Source of the DNA: Methylomonas sp. 11b
GTDB lineage: Bacteria > Pseudomonadota > Gammaproteobacteria > Methylococcales > Methylomonadaceae
Direction of reading: 5' to 3'
Assembly: GCF_000515215.1 (NCBI RefSeq)
Contig: NZ_KI911557.1
Coordinates: 2,909,741 to 2,973,740, forward strand
DNA length: 64,000 bases
Shown: positions 9,577 to 18,902 of the stretch, piece by piece
Layout of the letters: the number at the start of each line of letters is the position of its first letter
Numbering within the stretch: the first letter of the stretch is position 1
Translations under genes and position numbers: made by a program
The notes under the pieces: generated by a model
The model's database searches: none
What the model was told of the DNA's origin: nothing
The model's input: the letters and a program-made list of their open reading frames with translations, nothing else

Positions 9577-10098
9577 TCATTTTTTCGGTTCTTCCGGCTT
9601 TTTTTCCTCGGCGGGTTTGGGCTCGCCTTCGATTTTTTCTTCGACCTTGGCTTCCGAACCCTTGGCGCCGGCCGCTTCCAACAGTTTTACGATGTTTTCA
9701 CGACCAAGCTTTTTAGCCTTATCGAGTATTTTCACACTCTGGCTATCGGCGGCATTGACATTGGCGCCGGCGGCGATTAACACGCCAACAATCTCGGCAC
9801 TGCCGAACATTACCGCATCCGTTAGCGCGGTGGAGCCGAGTTTATCGGCCAAATTCACGTCGGCACCATAAGCCAGCAGCGCCTTGACAATCCGTAAATT
9901 GCCGTTAAAACTTGCGGCCATAAGCGCTGTGCGCTCCGTTTCCAGCTTACCGTTGACGTCCAGTCCTTGCGCCAACAGGGCCTCGACCCGCTCCAGCTTG
10001 CCGGTGGCTGCGGCGGCAAATAAATCCTTATTGTCCTCGGCAAGCGCCTGCACGGACCAGGCGATTAGCCCGGCACTTAGAAATCTGCGGATGTTCAT
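9577..10098 (-). CDS. Periplasmic ankyrin-repeat protein
   Basis: A 173-residue protein. I place the start at the internal ATG (10098) because it gives a clean signal peptide (MNIRRFLSAGLIAWSVQALA). About four ankyrin repeats follow, with visible TALMAASFNGNLRIVKALLAYGADVN and TALTDAVMFGSAEIVGVLI-type units. The C-terminus is a Lys/Glu/Pro-rich tail. Ankyrin repeats bind proteins; the partner is unknown. In other bacteria similar exported ankyrin proteins accompany catalases, but no such gene is here. It lies 62 bp upstream of mpl on the same strand and divergent from apaG. Confidence 0.8.
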   Translation of the reverse strand: MNIRRFLSAGLIAWSVQALAEDNKDLFAAAATGKLERVEALLAQGLDVNGKLETERTALMAASFNGNLRIVKALLAYGADVNLADKLGSTALTDAVMFGSAEIVGVLIAAGANVNAADSQSVKILDKAKKLGRENIVKLLEAAGAKGSEAKVEEKIEGEPKPAEEKKPEEPKK

Positions 10099-10169
10099 CG
10101 GATTGCTTGCTTGCGTTTGGGTATGAGTTGGGTTGAAATAAGGCAAATACTGATTTACATCATCTATCA

Positions 10170-10547
10170 ATGAGCGAAAAAAACAAAGTTTTAGTTGAAG
10201 CCCAGCCCTACTACATCGAGGCCCAATCGTCCCCCGAACAGAACCGCTATGTGTTTGCCTACACCATTACCATCACCAACGTCGGTTCCACCCCGGCCAA
10301 ATTGCTGACCCGGCACTGGTTGATCACCGATGCCAACGGCAAGGTACAGGAAGTAAACGGCGACGGCGTGGTGGGAGAAAACCCGCATCTCAGCCCCGGC
10401 GACTCTTTCCGCTATACCAGTGCGGCGATGATAGAAACGCCGGTCGGTGTGATGCAGGGCAAATATCAAATGCAGTCGGACGCCGGCGAAAATTTTAACG
10501 CAGCCATTCCCAAATTCACTTTATCGATACCCAGAACCCTGCACTAA
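10170..10547 (+). CDS. apaG: ApaG protein
   Basis: A 125-residue single-domain ApaG (DUF525) protein with an immunoglobulin-like beta fold. Recognisable stretches are RYVFAYTITITNVG, LLTRHWLITDANG, GVVGENPHLSPG and the MQGKYQM strand. The stop codon overlaps the apaH start (TAATG), the same coupling as in E. coli. ApaG has been linked to Co/Mg phenotypes in enterics, but its biochemical role is not settled. Confidence 0.95.
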   Translation: MSEKNKVLVEAQPYYIEAQSSPEQNRYVFAYTITITNVGSTPAKLLTRHWLITDANGKVQEVNGDGVVGENPHLSPGDSFRYTSAAMIETPVGVMQGKYQMQSDAGENFNAAIPKFTLSIPRTLH

Positions 10548-11380
10548 TGGCGATTTATGCAATTGGTGACATTCAGGGCTGCTACGACGAGTTCCGCCGC
10601 TTACTGGACCATATAAGCTTCGATCCGAATCAGGATCAACTGTGGCTGGCCGGCGACTTGGTCAACCGCGGCCCAAAATCGCTAGAGACGCTACGATTTG
10701 TGAAGGGTTTGGGCTCGGCGGCCGTTACCGTGCTCGGCAATCACGATCTGCACTTGATCGCCACCGTGGTGTCGCTAGGCAAGGCCGGTAAAAAAGACAC
10801 GCTGGGCGACATTTTAAGAGCCGAGGATTGCGAAGAGCTTATAGACTGGCTGCGCCATCAAAAACTGTTTCATCACAATGATGAATTTTGCATGTTGCAC
10901 GCCGGCCTGCCGCCGCAGTGGGATTTTGCAACCACGCTGCGCATGGCGCGTGAAACCGAACAGGCCATGCAAAGCCCGGATCACGAACGCTTTTTCCGCT
11001 CCATGTACGGTAACAAACCCGTGGTCTGGCGCGACGATTTGCTGAAAACCGAAAAGCTGCGCTTTGCCATCAATTGTTTCAGCCGGCTGCGCTATTGCAC
11101 CGTAGACGGCGTCATGGATTTTGGACCAAAAGGCGCACCCGGTAGCCAGCCAGATCACTTAATACCCTGGTTTGAAGTGCCGGGCCGAAAAAGTATCGAT
11201 ATGCGCATTATCTTCGGCCATTGGTCGACGCTGGGTTATTTCGACGGCTACAACTGTTACTCGATAGACACCGGCTGTTTATGGGGCGGACAGTTGACGG
11301 CGCTAGAACTGTGCGAACAACCCAGACGCTTCAGCATCGACTGCGCGGCCTCACATAATCCCAAGACTTTTTCAGAGTAG
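10547..11380 (+). CDS. apaH: Diadenosine tetraphosphatase (symmetrical)
   Basis: A 277-residue calcineurin-like metallophosphatase that splits Ap4A into two ADP. Metal-binding motifs are GDIQGCYDE, GDLVNRGP and LGNHDLHLI near the N-terminus, with a later HAGLPPQW and the C-terminal GHWSTLG. The start overlaps the apaG stop by 1 bp, which suggests translational coupling. Length and order match the family. Confidence 0.96.
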   Translation: MAIYAIGDIQGCYDEFRRLLDHISFDPNQDQLWLAGDLVNRGPKSLETLRFVKGLGSAAVTVLGNHDLHLIATVVSLGKAGKKDTLGDILRAEDCEELIDWLRHQKLFHHNDEFCMLHAGLPPQWDFATTLRMARETEQAMQSPDHERFFRSMYGNKPVVWRDDLLKTEKLRFAINCFSRLRYCTVDGVMDFGPKGAPGSQPDHLIPWFEVPGRKSIDMRIIFGHWSTLGYFDGYNCYSIDTGCLWGGQLTALELCEQPRRFSIDCAASHNPKTFSE

Positions 11381-11455
11381 TGAACTTTTGCCGGCGTTCC
11401 GGCATCATTTCGCTCTCACACCAAGCACCACATCAACTTAACCCGAGAATAGCCC

Positions 11456-11776
11456 ATGCTAAAAAACCTGTTCCTCGCCATCATCCTGGCTTTGCCTTTG
11501 ACCGCCTTCGCTTACCCCAGTGAAAACGACTATGGCCAACCGGTAGATCACAAGCTAGAACATTTGAACAAACTGCTGCAACTCAGCCCGGAGCAAAAAT
11601 CCAAGCTTGAAGCGATATTTAAAGAGCAGCACGAAAAATTCCGCGCCATCCACGAAGAGTCGCACAGCCGGATGAAAGAGGTGTTAAGTCCGGAACAAAT
11701 GCAGAAAATGGACGACTTGCGCAAACAACATCAGGAACAAATGCGCGAGCAAGCTCCTCGTAAGCCGGCACCATAA
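11456..11776 (+). CDS. Small periplasmic Spy/CpxP-like protein
   Basis: A 106-residue protein with a signal peptide (MLKNLFLAIILALPLTAFAY). The mature part is almost entirely charged helix with two related turns, LLQLSPEQKSKLEAIFKE and VLSPEQMQKMDDLRKQ, resembling the LTxxQ repeats of Spy and CpxP. Those proteins act as periplasmic chaperones or stress sensors. The similarity is of pattern rather than clear sequence identity, so the role is tentative. It ends at a strong hairpin shared with the converging speD. Confidence 0.7.
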   Translation: MLKNLFLAIILALPLTAFAYPSENDYGQPVDHKLEHLNKLLQLSPEQKSKLEAIFKEQHEKFRAIHEESHSRMKEVLSPEQMQKMDDLRKQHQEQMREQAPRKPAP

Positions 11777-11781
11777 ACAAA

Positions 11782-11816
11782 ACGGCCTCAGCAGTAACTG
11801 TTACTGCTGAGGCCGT
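11782..11816. terminator. Bidirectional terminator between converging genes
   Basis: Two perfect 17-nt arms (ACGGCCTCAGCAGTAAC and its complement) are separated by one base; the top few pairs must open as a loop. A-rich bases lie to the left and only a short T-rich tail to the right, so it serves both directions, better for speD. Confidence 0.65.
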
Positions 11817-11833
11817 TGCTTGATCTAGCTTTT

Positions 11834-12613
11834 TTAAGAGAAATTTCGACCGTAAAAAATCTCGGCCATTTCTTCCTGCAGCATGCCTTGGATTTCTTCC
11901 TGCTCTTCGTCGCTGAAATTACTTTCCTTCTCGAACAAGTAATTTTCCAGTTCGGTTTCTTTCAACATCATCTTGGTGTGGAAGATGTTTTCCTGATACA
12001 CGTTAACGTCGATCATCTGGTACAGCTCTTTAGTGCTTTCCGCGATGTAATTCTGGATAGAATTGATTTTGTGATCGATGTAATGCTTTTGCCCGGACAC
12101 GTCACGGGTAAAACCGCGCACTCGGTAGTCCATGATGACGATGTCGGACTCAAAGCTGTGAATCAAATAATTCAAGGCTTTCAGCGGTGAAATTTGACCA
12201 CAGGTTGACACGTCGATGTCCGCTCGAAACGTACAAATATCGGTATCCGGATGACTTTCCGGATAGGTATGCACAGTGATGTGGCTTTTATCCAAATGCG
12301 CCAGGATGGTATCGGGCAAGGGGCCTGGCGACTCGGAGTTCATGCCGGCGGGAATGACCGCACCTTCGGAAATCAACATCGTCACACTGGCACCTTGCGG
12401 GTCGTAATCCTGATGAGCGATGTTCAGAATTTGCGCGCCGATGATATTGGCCACGTCTTTTAAAATCTGCGTCAAACGCTTGGCGTTATAGGCTTCGTCG
12501 ATATATTCGATGTAGGCTTTTTCTTGCTCTTTCGGCGCATAGCAAACGTCGTAAATATTAAAACTCAACGATTTGGTCAGGTTATTAAACCCGTGTAACT
12601 GTAATTTGCTCAA
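11834..12613 (-). CDS. speD: S-adenosylmethionine decarboxylase proenzyme
   Basis: A 259-residue class 1 (E. coli-type) AdoMet decarboxylase proenzyme, which supplies the aminopropyl donor for spermidine. It self-cleaves before the Ser of [13 protein letters not shown] to form the pyruvoyl cofactor. The N-terminus [19 protein letters not shown] aligns with E. coli SpeD from the first residues, so the start codon is TTG at 12613, with GAGGG about 8 bases upstream. The preceding osmC stop overlaps this Shine-Dalgarno region, indicating one operon. In Pseudomonas speD, an OsmC gene and vfr have the same order. Confidence 0.95.
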   Translation of the reverse strand: MSKLQLHGFNNLTKSLSFNIYDVCYAPKEQEKAYIEYIDEAYNAKRLTQILKDVANIIGAQILNIAHQDYDPQGASVTMLISEGAVIPAGMNSESPGPLPDTILAHLDKSHITVHTYPESHPDTDICTFRADIDVSTCGQISPLKALNYLIHSFESDIVIMDYRVRGFTRDVSGQKHYIDHKINSIQNYIAESTKELYQMIDVNVYQENIFHTKMMLKETELENYLFEKESNFSDEEQEEIQGMLQEEMAEIFYGRNFS

Positions 12614-12617
12614 CCGA

Positions 12618-13037
12618 TCAACCCTCTATAACTTCAAAATCATGACTTATTTCCACACCCGCTTTGCCCAACATAATGGACGCCGAGCAATATTTTTCGG
12701 CGGATAACTTCACCGCCCGTTCCACCGCGGTAACCGGCAGATTTTTACCCGTCACCTTGAAGTGCAAATGAATTTTGCTGAATACCGCCGGCACTGTGTC
12801 TACGCGTTCCGCCGTCAGCTCGGCAGTGCAATGTACAATCTCGTGGCGGCCTTTTTGCAGAATATCCACGACGTCGAACGACGAACAGCCACCCACGCCC
12901 AACAACAGCATTTCCATAGGGCGCACCCCGAGATTGCGGCCGCCGTGATCCGGCGGTCCATCCATCACTACCGTGTGCCCGCTGCCGGACTCGCCGACGA
13001 ACAATCTACCGTCGACCCATTTAATCGTTGCCTGCAT
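12618..13037 (-). CDS. OsmC/YhfA-family protein
   Basis: A 139-residue OsmC-fold protein. The conserved redox Cys is visible in [14 protein letters not shown], and a second Cys lies in [10 protein letters not shown]. Family members reduce organic hydroperoxides, though the YhfA branch has no proven function. ATG at 13037 is chosen because a GGGA element precedes it; an upstream in-frame TTG at 13049 is possible. Its position between speD and the divergent crp gene matches yhfA next to crp in E. coli. Confidence 0.88.
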   Translation of the reverse strand: MQATIKWVDGRLFVGESGSGHTVVMDGPPDHGGRNLGVRPMEMLLLGVGGCSSFDVVDILQKGRHEIVHCTAELTAERVDTVPAVFSKIHLHFKVTGKNLPVTAVERAVKLSAEKYCSASIMLGKAGVEISHDFEVIEG

Positions 13038-13165
13038 GACATATCCCAACCAAAATCAAAATTGTCGGGAATTTTACAACGAACCCGTCAAATGTCTTGA
13101 TTTTTTTGTAAAACTACTGCACCTTGATAGGGTAACCAATCTAGTTCACAGAATTATTACAAATT

Positions 13166-13819
13166 ATGAGCTTCGTTAAACAAAACAAGATTTCACCATC
13201 CGCCCTGGACGCCTTTTTACGCTTCTGCCATGTTAGGAGCTATCCAGCCAAAATCACCATCGTTCGCCCTGGCGATGTCGGCGACAAACTATTGTTTGTG
13301 GTCGATGGCTCGGTCAGCGTCAGCGTAGAAGACGAGGAAGGCCGCGAATTGATACTGGCGTATTTGAACAAGCACGATTTCGTCGGCGAGATCGGGGTGT
13401 TCAAAAACGCCGAAACGCGGAGCGTACTGGTGAAAACCCGCACCAAATGCCAGATGGCGGAAATTGGTTATGAACGTTTCAAATTGCTGCTCAACGCCGA
13501 ACTGCGCGATCAGGCCGTGGAGATTCTGACCGTACTCGGTGAACAACTCTCGACCCGTTTGTTGATCACCAGCCGCAAATACCGCGACCTGGCATTTATG
13601 GACGTGGAAGGCCGCATTGCCCGCACGCTGTTGGATCTAGCCAAGGAACCTGACGCGATTACTCATCCGGACGGCATGCAGTTGCACATCACCCGTCAGG
13701 AAATCGGCCGTATAGTTGGTTGTTCCCGCGAGATGGCTGGACGCGTATTGAAAGAACTGGAAGACAAGGGCTTAATCACCGCCCACGGTAAAACCATCGT
13801 GGTATTCGGCACGCGTTAA
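13166..13819 (+). CDS. crp: Crp/Vfr cyclic-AMP receptor transcription factor
   Basis: A 217-residue CRP-family regulator. The cAMP pocket residues are present: G74-E75 in FVGEIGVF and R85-S86 in ETRSVLV, with T135-S136 on the C-helix. The recognition helix region ITRQEIGRIVGCSREMAGRVLKELE and the end HGKTIVVFGTR are nearly those of E. coli CRP. It should therefore bind TGTGA-N6-TCACA-type sites. The gene is divergent from osmC-speD, as in Pseudomonas (vfr). No adenylate cyclase is in the window. Confidence 0.95.
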   Translation: MSFVKQNKISPSALDAFLRFCHVRSYPAKITIVRPGDVGDKLLFVVDGSVSVSVEDEEGRELILAYLNKHDFVGEIGVFKNAETRSVLVKTRTKCQMAEIGYERFKLLLNAELRDQAVEILTVLGEQLSTRLLITSRKYRDLAFMDVEGRIARTLLDLAKEPDAITHPDGMQLHITRQEIGRIVGCSREMAGRVLKELEDKGLITAHGKTIVVFGTR

Positions 13820-13828
13820 CGCCGAGTT

Positions 13829-13850
13829 AAGGGCGAAATCATTCGCCCTT
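13829..13850. terminator. Hairpin terminator between crp and the RND operon
   Basis: Nine-base arms AAGGGCGAA/TTCGCCCTT with a 4-nt loop follow crp. The right arm includes the end of the converging RND permease gene. The T-run is short (TTTG), so strength is uncertain. Confidence 0.5.
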
Positions 13851-16800
13851 TGAGACACTACCGAAAAACTGTTTTACCAGACTTTGCCGAGCACCATCGA
13901 CATAGGTAAACACCACCGGCACCACCAGCAGACTTAACAAAGTGGAGCTGATCAAGCCGCCGATCACCGCCACCGCCATCGGCTGACGAAAGCTGGCGTC
14001 GGCTCCCCAACCCAACGCAATCGGCAACATGCCGGCAATCATTGCCACCGTGGTCATGACAATCGGCCTGGCGCGTTTATGACAGGCATCCAATAAAGCC
14101 TCGTGCCGACTTAGGCCGTGTTCGCGTATCGCCAACAAAGCATATTCCACCAACAAGATCGAGTTTTTGGTGACGATGCCCATCAACATGATCAAGCCTA
14201 TCATCGACGGAATATTCAACTCGCCGCCGGTCAGCAATAAGGCGATAAACGCGCCACCCATCGACAAGGGTATCGCCGACAGGATGGTCAGGGGTTGAAA
14301 GAAATCCTTGAATAGCAGCACCAACACGCAAAACACGCACAATAAGCCGGTCAGCATCGCCATACCAAAACTGCTAACCAGTTCTGCCATAATTTCCGCA
14401 TCGCCGGTACGAATCAATTTAACGCTGGACGGCATATTCACCACCGCCGGCAAAGTTTTGGCGGCGGCCAGCGCCTCACCCAGGGACATTCCCCCTAATT
14501 CGGCATTGACCGTGACATAGCGGCGCCGGTCGTACCTATCCACCTGTGCTGAGCCGCTAGCCAGCGACAACTCAGCCACACTGGATAGCGGCACCAGCTT
14601 ATCCCCGGCCCTAACCCTTAGATTGGCCAGCACCTGTAAATCCTGCCGCGCGGCATCGGCTATCCTTACCCGAATCGCCAGTTGGCGGTTATCCAGATTC
14701 AGCTTGGCCAATTGGGCATCGAAATCGCCGCTGGTGGCAATCCGCACCGTTTCACCGATCAGCTCGGCCGTCACGCCCAGTTCGGCAGCGCGCTGCCAGT
14801 CCGGCCGAATCGCAATCTCCGGCCGCTCCAGGCTCGCGGTGGAGCTGATGCTGCTTAAGGTACCCACGGTACGCAAATCGCGCTCCAATGCCTGTGCACT
14901 GGCTTTTAAGGCCCCCGCATTATCGCTGGACAGTATCAAAGACATTTTCTCGCCGGGGCCACCAATGCCAATGGAAAATCGGGCGCCGGGCACATCGCGC
15001 AATACTGCCCGCACTGCCTGTTCAATCTGCGATTGATGCGGCCGCTGCCCCCGCTCGCTCAAGGTCAAGGTCAGCGCCCCCTTGCGTTGTTCGCCCGGCC
15101 TGGTCACGCCGCCACCGACTATTTGACTGCTGCCGACTGCGGTAAAAATGTGTTCGACACCTGCCAGCGCTTGCAGAACAGTTCGCGCCGCTTCGGCAAC
15201 TCGACCGGCATCGTTTATCGAACTGCCCGGCGGCAACTCGAGTTGCACGGTGGTGTAGCCGCGATCAGCAGGTGGTACGAAACCCGCCGGAATCAAGGGC
15301 AGCAATAAGCAAGCTCCGATAAAAAATAGCGTGGAGAGCAGCATCGTGGCCTGACGATGCTGCAAGGTCCACTGCACGGCTTGCAGGTAAATAGGCATCA
15401 ATCTGCCATCGACGCTGGCCGGATGATGCCCTTCGGTGAGTAAATAAGCCGCCAGCATCGGCGTCAGCAAGCGCGCAACCAGCAAAGACGCAAGCACCGC
15501 CACCACCGCCGTCCAGCCGAATTGTCTAAAAAACAATCCTGATACGCCGCTCATCAGCGCGGTAGGCATGAACACCACCACCAGCGTCAAGGTGGTGGCG
15601 ATCACCGCCAGCGCGATTTCATCAACCGCCTCGGCGGCGGCCTGACGGATGCTTTTGCCCATCCGCACGTGCCGGGCGATGTTTTCGATTTCCACGATCG
15701 CATCGTCCACCAAGATCCCGACCACGATAGCCAAGGCCAGCATGGTCAGCATGTTCAAGGAAAACCCCAGCCAATGCATCACCGCAAAGGTCGGCAGAAT
15801 CGACAAAGGCAGGGCCGAAGCCGACACTAAAGTCGCCCGCCAATCGCGCAAGAACCACCACACCACCAGCACAGCCAACAGCGCGCCTTCGTAGAGCATC
15901 ATCATCGAGCCTTCATACTGCTCTTGCGAATACGCTACCGAACCGGAAATCAGGGTAAAACTCAGGGACGGATCGGCTTCCCGCATCCGCGCCAAGGCCT
16001 GTTCCACATCATTAGCGATGCGGGTTTCGTCAAACCCCTTGGCCCTGTAGATGTTGAAACCGATCAAAGGCTTGCCGTCCAAGGCTGCCAATTGCGTGCG
16101 CTCGGCAACGGTGTCGCGAACGGTGGCGATTTGATCCAATCGCACCTCGCGGCCACCGGCAATTGCCACGGGCAAAGCCGCCAATTCGTCGGCTTGCCGC
16201 ACCGTGGCCAGCGTGCGCACGGATTGCTCCACCAAACCCACATTACCCCGACCGCCGGAAGATTCCTGCTGTACCTGTTTCAAGGCTCGCGACACATCGG
16301 TCGCGGTGACGCCCAGCGACGCCAACCGCACCGGATCGACTTCCAGTTGTATTTCCCGCTGCACACCGCCCAAGCGTTCGAAGCGACCTACGCCGGCCAC
16401 ACCCAACATGACCTTGCTGACATTATCGTCCACCCGCCAGGACAAGGCTTCCTCGTCCAACTTGGTCGAGGCAATCGCATAGGTCAAAATCGGCGCACCG
16501 CCCACTGTCACCGCACTGATACTCGGTTGCAGCACGCTGCTCGGCAAATCCGAGCGCACCCGGTCCACCGCGTCCTTGGTTTCGATCAAGGCATCGGAAA
16601 GCTTTTTTTCCAGGATAAATTCGACATTGATTTGCACCAAGCCATCGGTAATCGAGGTGCGGATATGCTTCAACCCGGATAGGGTGGCAATAGAATCCTC
16701 GACTTTACGCGCCACTTCGGTTTCCAGCTGTGCCGGCGCCGCGCCCGGTTGATTGAGCTTAACGATTACGCTGGGTAAATCCAGGTCAGGCAAGCTCTGT

Positions 16801-16901
16801 ATGGATAGCTGTTGTAAACCGCGCAGTCCGGCCAGTGACAGCAAGATAAACAGTAAAATCGATGGAATGGGGTTGCGAATCGACCAAGAGGCAAAACTCA
16901 T
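13839..16901 (-). CDS. RND efflux pump permease (HAE1-like)
   Basis: A 1020-residue inner-membrane RND transporter. It has the usual twofold layout: one N-terminal helix, a large periplasmic porter domain, helices 2-6, then the repeat. The proton-relay helix LALAIVVGILVDDAIVEIENIARH carries the paired Asp residues in TM4. The second half ends with GLIMLMGIVTKNSILLVEYA and GADASFRQPMAVAVIGGLI. It expels drugs or hydrophobic compounds using the proton gradient. Its ATG overlaps the stop of the membrane-fusion gene by one base (TGATG). No outer-membrane channel gene is next to it, so it probably borrows a TolC-like partner. Confidence 0.93.
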   Translation of the reverse strand: MSFASWSIRNPIPSILLFILLSLAGLRGLQQLSIQSLPDLDLPSVIVKLNQPGAAPAQLETEVARKVEDSIATLSGLKHIRTSITDGLVQINVEFILEKKLSDALIETKDAVDRVRSDLPSSVLQPSISAVTVGGAPILTYAIASTKLDEEALSWRVDDNVSKVMLGVAGVGRFERLGGVQREIQLEVDPVRLASLGVTATDVSRALKQVQQESSGGRGNVGLVEQSVRTLATVRQADELAALPVAIAGGREVRLDQIATVRDTVAERTQLAALDGKPLIGFNIYRAKGFDETRIANDVEQALARMREADPSLSFTLISGSVAYSQEQYEGSMMMLYEGALLAVLVVWWFLRDWRATLVSASALPLSILPTFAVMHWLGFSLNMLTMLALAIVVGILVDDAIVEIENIARHVRMGKSIRQAAAEAVDEIALAVIATTLTLVVVFMPTALMSGVSGLFFRQFGWTAVVAVLASLLVARLLTPMLAAYLLTEGHHPASVDGRLMPIYLQAVQWTLQHRQATMLLSTLFFIGACLLLPLIPAGFVPPADRGYTTVQLELPPGSSINDAGRVAEAARTVLQALAGVEHIFTAVGSSQIVGGGVTRPGEQRKGALTLTLSERGQRPHQSQIEQAVRAVLRDVPGARFSIGIGGPGEKMSLILSSDNAGALKASAQALERDLRTVGTLSSISSTASLERPEIAIRPDWQRAAELGVTAELIGETVRIATSGDFDAQLAKLNLDNRQLAIRVRIADAARQDLQVLANLRVRAGDKLVPLSSVAELSLASGSAQVDRYDRRRYVTVNAELGGMSLGEALAAAKTLPAVVNMPSSVKLIRTGDAEIMAELVSSFGMAMLTGLLCVFCVLVLLFKDFFQPLTILSAIPLSMGGAFIALLLTGGELNIPSMIGLIMLMGIVTKNSILLVEYALLAIREHGLSRHEALLDACHKRARPIVMTTVAMIAGMLPIALGWGADASFRQPMAVAVIGGLISSTLLSLLVVPVVFTYVDGARQSLVKQFFGSVSKGE

Positions 16902-18070
16902 CAATCCACCCTCGCCGGCGCGATGTGCACGAGATCGCCATCGTTGAGAAAACCGGCGCCCTCTACCACCACCCGGTCTGTTTCGTTCAAGCCTTGGACA
17001 ATTTCGATTTCCACGCCCTGCCGCCGGCCGGTAGCGACTGACTGTAAACTAACCGGCGAGGTATCGGCATCGCTGTGCAGCCTCAGCACATAACTGCGTC
17101 CGTCGCGGATCACCACGCAGGCTGCCGGCACCACTAGCGCCGGACGTTGACTTAACTCGATTCGGCCATTGGCATACATACCGGCCCGCGCCTGGCTACC
17201 GGGCACGATATCGGCGTACATGACGCCCAACCGCGACTGCTCGTCCAAGGCTGGCGCCAGTTGCCGCACCTTGGCTTGGGCAACGCTGCCGTCCGGCAAA
17301 CTGAGTTGAATCGCTTGCCCTGTCTGGATTTGCGCGATTTGCCCGGCAGTCAATTCACCGCGCCATTCCAAGCGATTTTGCCGAATTAACCGAAACAATT
17401 CCTGCCCGCTGCCGGCCACTGCGCCCAGGGTTGCCATTCGCGCGCTAATCGCGCCGTCGTCCGGCGCCCGCACCTCGGCATAGCTTAGTTGCAACTGCTT
17501 AGCTGCCAACTGGGCCTTGATGACATCGACCTGGATGCGGGAGGTTTCCGCTTCGGTTTCGTAACGCAACAACTCCTGTTGACTTAGCGTCGCTGCGTTT
17601 TTCAGTTTTAACACCCGCTGTTTGTTGATTTCGGCTTGCGCGGCGGTGGCCCGTGCCTGTGCCAGATTGGCCTGCAATTGCGCCAGATCGGCGCGCAGCA
17701 TATCAGCATCGAAACGGGCCAGTAGTTGACCGCGTTTTACTTGATCGCCGACATTGACATTGACTTCGATTAGCCGCAATCCGGTCTGCTGGGCACCGAT
17801 TACGGCTTCTTGCCAAGCCGCAATCGCACCGGACGCCTCTATGGTTGTCGGCCATTGCCGCCATTGCGGCATTGCCCGCGTCACCGTTAGCGCCGGCACC
17901 GCTTTCACCGGAGTGGAAGCATCTGGACTTTCCGGCCTTAACAACCAAACTATAAGCATCGCACAGCATGCCAGTACGGTAAAAATCCCGATAAGTAATG
18001 AGCCGCGTGCCATACCGCGCTGGGAATGAAGGGTATAAAAGCTAATAGAACGCGTTAGGTGTGTCATCAT
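16901..18070 (-). CDS. RND efflux membrane-fusion protein
   Basis: A 389-residue periplasmic adaptor. A single N-terminal membrane anchor (SLLIGIFTVLACCAMLIVWLL) is followed by a lipoyl/barrel-sandwich half (VNVNVGDQVKRGQLLARFDADML), an alpha-helical hairpin with many Ala/Gln residues, the second half-lipoyl segment (YAEVRAPDDGAISARMATLGA) and beta-barrel domains. It links the RND permease to an outer-membrane channel. Start choice is uncertain: ATG at 18070 or 18067 gives a short cytoplasmic lead, and ATG at 18013 would begin just before the anchor. A divergent tetR gene lies 136 bp upstream. Confidence 0.9.
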   Translation of the reverse strand: MMTHLTRSISFYTLHSQRGMARGSLLIGIFTVLACCAMLIVWLLRPESPDASTPVKAVPALTVTRAMPQWRQWPTTIEASGAIAAWQEAVIGAQQTGLRLIEVNVNVGDQVKRGQLLARFDADMLRADLAQLQANLAQARATAAQAEINKQRVLKLKNAATLSQQELLRYETEAETSRIQVDVIKAQLAAKQLQLSYAEVRAPDDGAISARMATLGAVAGSGQELFRLIRQNRLEWRGELTAGQIAQIQTGQAIQLSLPDGSVAQAKVRQLAPALDEQSRLGVMYADIVPGSQARAGMYANGRIELSQRPALVVPAACVVIRDGRSYVLRLHSDADTSPVSLQSVATGRRQGVEIEIVQGLNETDRVVVEGAGFLNDGDLVHIAPARVD

Positions 18071-18206
18071 GACGAAAAATCTCGGCAAACATTACTCAGC
18101 TCCAAGTCTATACGACAATTTAAAACTGAACCATCGGGTTTAGAATAAGCCAAACAATGGCCTATCGCTCGAAACTCAGCCGACACGTTTGAATAAGGGA
18201 GGTTCC

Positions 18207-18902
18207 ATGCGGAAAAAAAGTGGAGAACGTTGCCAAGCCATTCTGGATGCGGCAAAAACCATGTTTGAAAAAGTCGGTTTCGAACAAGCGACCATGGCGG
18301 AAATCGCCGCTACCGCCGGCCACTCCAAGGCCACGCTGTATAACTATTTCAGCTCCAAGGAACAGCTGTTCCTGGAATTGGCGCGGCGTTCCGCAGATCG
18401 CCACAGTGAGCAATTATTCTCGTTGCTGATGCCGAACAACGGCAGTGCGCCTCTTGATACGTTGCCAGACCAGGTCAACCAGGTCCTGGCGCTATTGCAA
18501 CCTTCCGACGACTTGACGGCAACTTTGCAACGTTTCGGCGAAGGTGTGATGAGTAATTTTCTGACCTTGAAAAGCTTGGCGGCCCGGCGCATGTTGATCG
18601 CCGCAGCCGCCAATCAGCCGGAAGCCGGCCGCCTGTTTTTCGAAAACGGTCCGGCCAAAGGCATGCAATTTACTGCGCAATTTTTCGAACAAGCAATGAA
18701 TGCCGGCCAGTTGCGGCGTGCCGATCCTCATGTGGCGGCCGCGCATTTTCGCGGCCTACTGGAATCGGAAGTGTACGAATCGGGCTTGTTCAACGCCCGC
18801 CGGGAATTGAAACCCAAAGAAGTTAAAGCGACAGTCGAACGCGCCGTCAGCGTGTTTATCAGAGCCTACGCGCCGACTGCCGGCGATTTGAATCAAGACT
18901 AG
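18207..18902 (+). CDS. TetR-family transcriptional regulator
   Basis: A 231-residue TetR regulator. The N-terminal helix-turn-helix is clear: ILDAAKTMFEKVGFEQATMAEIAATAGHSKATLYNYFSSKEQLF. The C-terminal ligand domain is of the type seen in AcrR-like regulators. ATG at 18207 is supported by GGGAGG just upstream. It is divergent from the RND operon, so it probably represses that operon from the 18071-18206 interval. I could not pick out a convincing palindromic operator there. Its stop abuts the stop of the converging hydrolase gene with no gap. Confidence 0.9.
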   Translation: MRKKSGERCQAILDAAKTMFEKVGFEQATMAEIAATAGHSKATLYNYFSSKEQLFLELARRSADRHSEQLFSLLMPNNGSAPLDTLPDQVNQVLALLQPSDDLTATLQRFGEGVMSNFLTLKSLAARRMLIAAAANQPEAGRLFFENGPAKGMQFTAQFFEQAMNAGQLRRADPHVAAAHFRGLLESEVYESGLFNARRELKPKEVKATVERAVSVFIRAYAPTAGDLNQD

